From JAIBJN01 sp963811635 (GTDB lineage Bacteria > Actinomycetota > Thermoleophilia > Gaiellales > Gaiellaceae), in assembly GCA_963811635.1 (NCBI GenBank), contig CAWESB010000003.1, positions 62,001 through 126,000 on the forward strand: DNA of 64,000 bases. The letters are read 5' to 3'. The position numbers and the translations under genes were made by a program. The notes beneath the pieces were generated by a model that ran no database searches, had not been told where the DNA came from, and was given only the letters and a program-made list of their open reading frames with translations. Position 1 is the stretch's first letter. The number at the start of each line of letters is the position of its first letter. Of this stretch, positions 61,399 to 64,000 are shown one piece after another.

Positions 61399-62210
61399 GC
61401 GAGCAGGTCCCCGAGCCCCGGCAGGCGCCCGAGGCGCCGGCCGCGCCCCAGCCCGAGCCCGTCGCCCAGCCGCAGGCGAACGGCGGCTCGAACGGCGGCG
61501 TCATCCTCGACGTCCAGGACATCCACACGTACTACGGCTCCATTCACGCGCTCAAGGGGATCTCGATCCAGGTGATGGAGGGCGAGATCGTCTCGCTGAT
61601 CGGCGCCAACGGCGCCGGCAAGTCGACGACCCTGCGCTCCATCAACGGCCTCAATCGGCCCCGCAGCGGCGTGATCAGGTTCAAGGGCGAGAACATCACC
61701 TCCGCCCCGCCGCACCGGATTGTCGGGATGGGCGTCGCGCAGTCGCCCGAGGGCCGCAAGCTGTTCCCGCGCATGAGCGTGCTCGAGAACCTCGAGATGG
61801 GCGCGTTCCAGCGCACCGACCGCGCCGAGATCAAGGAAGACCTCGACCGCGTCTACACGCTCTTCCCCCGCCTGAACGAGCGCAAGTCGCAGAAGGCAGG
61901 GACGCTCTCGGGCGGCGAGCAGCAGATGGTCGCGATGGGCCGTGCGCTGATGGCCCGCCCGCAGCTCCTGATGCTCGACGAGCCCTCCATGGGGCTGGCG
62001 CCGATCTTCGTCGAGAAGATCTTCGAGATCGTCGTCGAGATCAACCAGCAGGGCACGCCGATCCTGCTCGTCGAGCAGAACGCCCTCATGGCGCTCGACG
62101 TCGCGAAGCGCGGCTACGTCATGGAGACGGGGCACATCGCGCTCAGCGACGACGCCAAGGCGCTCGCGAAGAACCCGCAGGTCCGCAAGGCGTACCTGGG
62201 CGAGGAGTAG
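61395..62210 (+). CDS. livF: Branched-chain amino acid ABC transporter ATPase LivF
   Basis: 271 residues from GTG. A Pro/Ala/Gln-rich N-terminal extension of ~35 residues (RQAPEAPAAPQPEPVAQPQ) precedes the ATPase domain, which is unusual for LivF. Walker A GANGAGKST, signature LSGGEQQMVAMGRALM, Walker B LLMLDEPSMGLAP, and LLVEQN. Ends the liv operon, 41 bases before polA. Confidence 0.95.
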   Translation: MSEQVPEPRQAPEAPAAPQPEPVAQPQANGGSNGGVILDVQDIHTYYGSIHALKGISIQVMEGEIVSLIGANGAGKSTTLRSINGLNRPRSGVIRFKGENITSAPPHRIVGMGVAQSPEGRKLFPRMSVLENLEMGAFQRTDRAEIKEDLDRVYTLFPRLNERKSQKAGTLSGGEQQMVAMGRALMARPQLLMLDEPSMGLAPIFVEKIFEIVVEINQQGTPILLVEQNALMALDVAKRGYVMETGHIALSDDAKALAKNPQVRKAYLGEE

Positions 62211-62239
62211 CCCGCCGCGGCCACTCGGCCGCCCGGCAA

Positions 62240-62245
62240 TAGACT
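62240..62245 (+). promoter_or_regulatory. -10 hexamer of polA
   Basis: TAGACT, 6 bases before the ATG, no Shine-Dalgarno: leaderless geometry. Confidence 0.55.
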
Positions 62246-62251
62246 CGGGTC

Positions 62252-64000
62252 ATGCCGAAGACCCTGACCGGGGCCGAGCTGCAGCTCGACGATGGGCCGG
62301 CGCGGGAGTCCGAGCTCTTCCTCGTCGACGGCAACAACCTCGCCTATCGCGCCTATTTCGCGCTGCCCGAGGAGCTGGCGACGACGGAGGGCTTCCCCAC
62401 GAACGCCCTCCTCGGCTTCACCAACATGCTCTTCAAGCTGCTCTCCGACTACCGGCCGAAGGGCGTCGCGGTGGCCTGGGACACGAGCCCGGTGCATCGG
62501 AAGGAGCTCGACGCCGAGTACAAGATCGACCGCCGCCCGATGCCCGACCTGCTGCGCGAGCAGTTCGCGCATTTCCGCCCGATCGTGGAGGCGTTCGGCT
62601 ACCTCAACCTCGAGTTCGAGGGCTGGGAGGCGGACGACGTCATCGCCACGCTGGCGTCGCGGGCCGACGAGGCAGGGATCAAGACCTGCGTCGTCTCCAC
62701 CGACCGTGACGCGTTCCAGCTCTGCACGGAGAACGTCTGCCTGATGATGACCCCGCGCGGTGTCGCCGACGTCAACGTGTACACGCCCGAGCGCGTCTTC
62801 GCCCGCTACGGGGTCACTCCCGAGCAGGTGCCCGACTTCATCGGCCTCAAGGGAGACACGTCCGACAACATCCCCGGTGTCCCGGGGATCGGGGACAAGA
62901 CCGCGGGGCAGCTCGTCTCCCAGTACGGCTCGCTCGAAGGCGTGCTCGAGCACGTCGACGACCTCTCGCCGGGCCGCGCGAAGGCGCTGCGCGAGCACGC
63001 CGACCAGGCGCGCGCGTCGAAGGTGCTCGCGACGATGCGCCGCGACCTGCCGCTCGACGCCGATCCGGCCGGGCTCGTGCTCTCCCCGCCCGACCGCTCC
63101 CAGTTGAAGGAGATCTTCCGCCGCTTCGAGTTCCGCAACCTGCTCGGGAGGGTGGACGACCTCGACGAGGCGCTGCCGGCCGCTCCGATGCGCGGTCTCG
63201 GGCGTCGACGTGCCCTGGCGCGAGGGCGAGCTCGAGCCGGTGGTCGGCGTGGCGGCGCTGGCGCTCGACGTGGACCGCTTCGCGCTCGCGCGCGAGGGGG
63301 AGGAGGTCGTCGTCGGGCCCTGGAGCCCCGAGCTCGCCGGCCGCCTGCGCGACGCCGCCCTCGTCCTCCACGACGCGAAGGCGGCGCGGCTCGAGGCGGT
63401 CGACGACACGCTGCTCATGGCCTACCTGATCGACCCGGGCCGCTCGACGTACGTGCTCGACGACCTCGCCGCCGAGTACGGCGTCGAGCTCGTCCCCCAG
63501 CCGGCCGCCGACGAGGAGACGGCCGCGCTCGTCCGTCGCGCGGCGGCGACACTCCGCCTCGATCCGCAGCTCCGCGCACGGATCGCCGAGCGCGGCCTCG
63601 ATCCGCTCTATCGCAACGTCGAGCTGCCGCTGACCGAGGTGCTGGCCGCGATGGAGGACGTCGGCGTCCGCATCGACACATACCGCATGGGCGAGATCAC
63701 CGCGCGGCTGGCCGACCGCGTCGAGGAGCTCGAGGCACGCGCGCAGGAGCTCGCGGGCGAGGAGTTCATGCTCGGCTCGACGCAGCAGGTGGCGCGGATC
63801 CTCTTCGAGGTGCTCGGCCTCACAGCCGGCCGGAAGGGCAAGACGGGCTATTCGACCGACGCGCGCGTGCTGCAGGCCATCCGCGACGAGCACGAGATCG
63901 TCCCCGTGCTCGAGGAGTGGCGCGAGTACGCGAAGCTCCTGAACACCTACCTCGAGCCGTTGCCGAGCCTGATCTCGCCGGAGGACGGCCGTCTGCACAC
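62252..64000 (+). CDS. polA: DNA polymerase I (3' truncated by window; apparent +1 frameshift)
   Basis: 5'-3' exonuclease domain: ELFLVDGNNLAYRAYFALP, GFTNMLFKLL, EADDVIATLA, VSTDRDAFQL and GDTSDNIPGVPGIGDKTA. After residue ~313 (position ~63191) the frame turns Arg-rich, while the next frame (from VSGVDVPWREGELEPV) continues as the degraded 3'-5' exonuclease-like and start of the polymerase domain (LEAVDDTLLMAYLIDPGRS, PLTEVLAAMEDVGVRID). Removing one base near 63191-63196 restores the protein. The exonuclease-like domain keeps few metal-binding acidic residues, as is usual for actinobacterial Pol I. The gene runs off the window. Confidence 0.93.
   Translation, partial: MPKTLTGAELQLDDGPARESELFLVDGNNLAYRAYFALPEELATTEGFPTNALLGFTNMLFKLLSDYRPKGVAVAWDTSPVHRKELDAEYKIDRRPMPDLLREQFAHFRPIVEAFGYLNLEFEGWEADDVIATLASRADEAGIKTCVVSTDRDAFQLCTENVCLMMTPRGVADVNVYTPERVFARYGVTPEQVPDFIGLKGDTSDNIPGVPGIGDKTAGQLVSQYGSLEGVLEHVDDLSPGRAKALREHADQARASKVLATMRRDLPLDADPAGLVLSPPDRSQLKEIFRRFEFRNLLGRVDDLDEALPAAPMRGLGRRRALARGRARAGGRRGGAGARRGPLRARARGGGGRRRALEPRARRPPARRRPRPPRREGGAARGGRRHAAHGLPDRPGPLDVRARRPRRRVRRRARPPAGRRRGDGRARPSRGGDTPPRSAAPRTDRRARPRSALSQRRAAADRGAGRDGGRRRPHRHIPHGRDHRAAGRPRRGARGTRAGARGRGVHARLDAAGGADPLRGARPHSRPEGQDGLFDRRARAAGHPRRARDRPRARGVARVREAPEHLPRAVAEPDLAGGRPSAH

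Overview
The window is 64 kb of very GC-rich, densely packed bacterial chromosome. It starts inside clpX and ends inside polA. Third codon positions are mostly G/C, GTG and TTG starts are common, and neighbouring genes often overlap by 1-4 bases (GTGA, ATGA, TGATG). Gene content and order (clpX/valS/folC/ndk/maf/mreBCD; rng-rplU-rpmA-obgE-nadD-rsfS; comEA-comEC-holA-rpsT-murJ-lepA-hemW-hrcA-dnaJ; phoH-ybeY-cdd-era) fit an actinobacterium, and my best inference is a deep lineage such as Thermoleophilia/Gaiellales. That placement comes from impression of protein similarity, not from a computed tree.

Layout. 0-10 kb: clpX end, a lipoprotein and a TPR-cyclase on the minus strand, then valS, folC, small membrane proteins, ndk, a methyltransferase and maf. 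9.7-10.5 kb: an IS200-like REP-associated transposase between two copies of a palindromic repeat. 10.5-17.4 kb: rod-shape/elongasome cluster mreB-mreC-mreD-mrdA-rodA plus two uncharacterised genes. 17.4-22.8 kb: RNase G with basic low-complexity tails, L21, L27, Obg, NadD, RsfS and tRNA-Ala. 22.9-26.7 kb: lineage-specific genes (lipoprotein, K+ channel, a hairpin cluster, LtrA-like protein, DUF1028 protein). 26.7-35.5 kb: leuS with an attenuator-like leader, a MarP-like membrane protease, a DNRLRE-type secreted protein, comEA, comEC, holA, rpsT. 35.5-48.6 kb: murJ, lepA, hemW, hrcA, dnaJ, prmA, mtaB, HIT protein, YqeY, phoH, ybeY, a kinase/PAP2 fusion, cdd, era. 48.6-56.7 kb: metallopeptidases, a LysE exporter, deoC with two aldehyde dehydrogenase-family genes, a TrpC-like protein, a phosphofructokinase and tRNA-Leu. 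56.7-62.2 kb: a complete branched-chain amino-acid-type ABC transporter (livK-H-M-G-F), followed by polA.

Two genome-wide features stand out. First, many transcription-unit heads carry a -10 hexamer (TANNNT) only 6-8 bases before the start codon and no Shine-Dalgarno sequence, so leaderless mRNAs appear common. Second, leuS, prmA and polA each need one +1 frame correction. The shared polarity in housekeeping genes suggests assembly or sequencing indels, not real gene loss. I found no CRISPR array, prophage or clear defence island. The most unusual items are the RNA-level leaders (leuS, rpsT, rplU, rng), the transposase with its palindromic repeats beside mreB, the lipid kinase/phosphatase fusion, and the deoC-linked aldehyde dehydrogenase pair.
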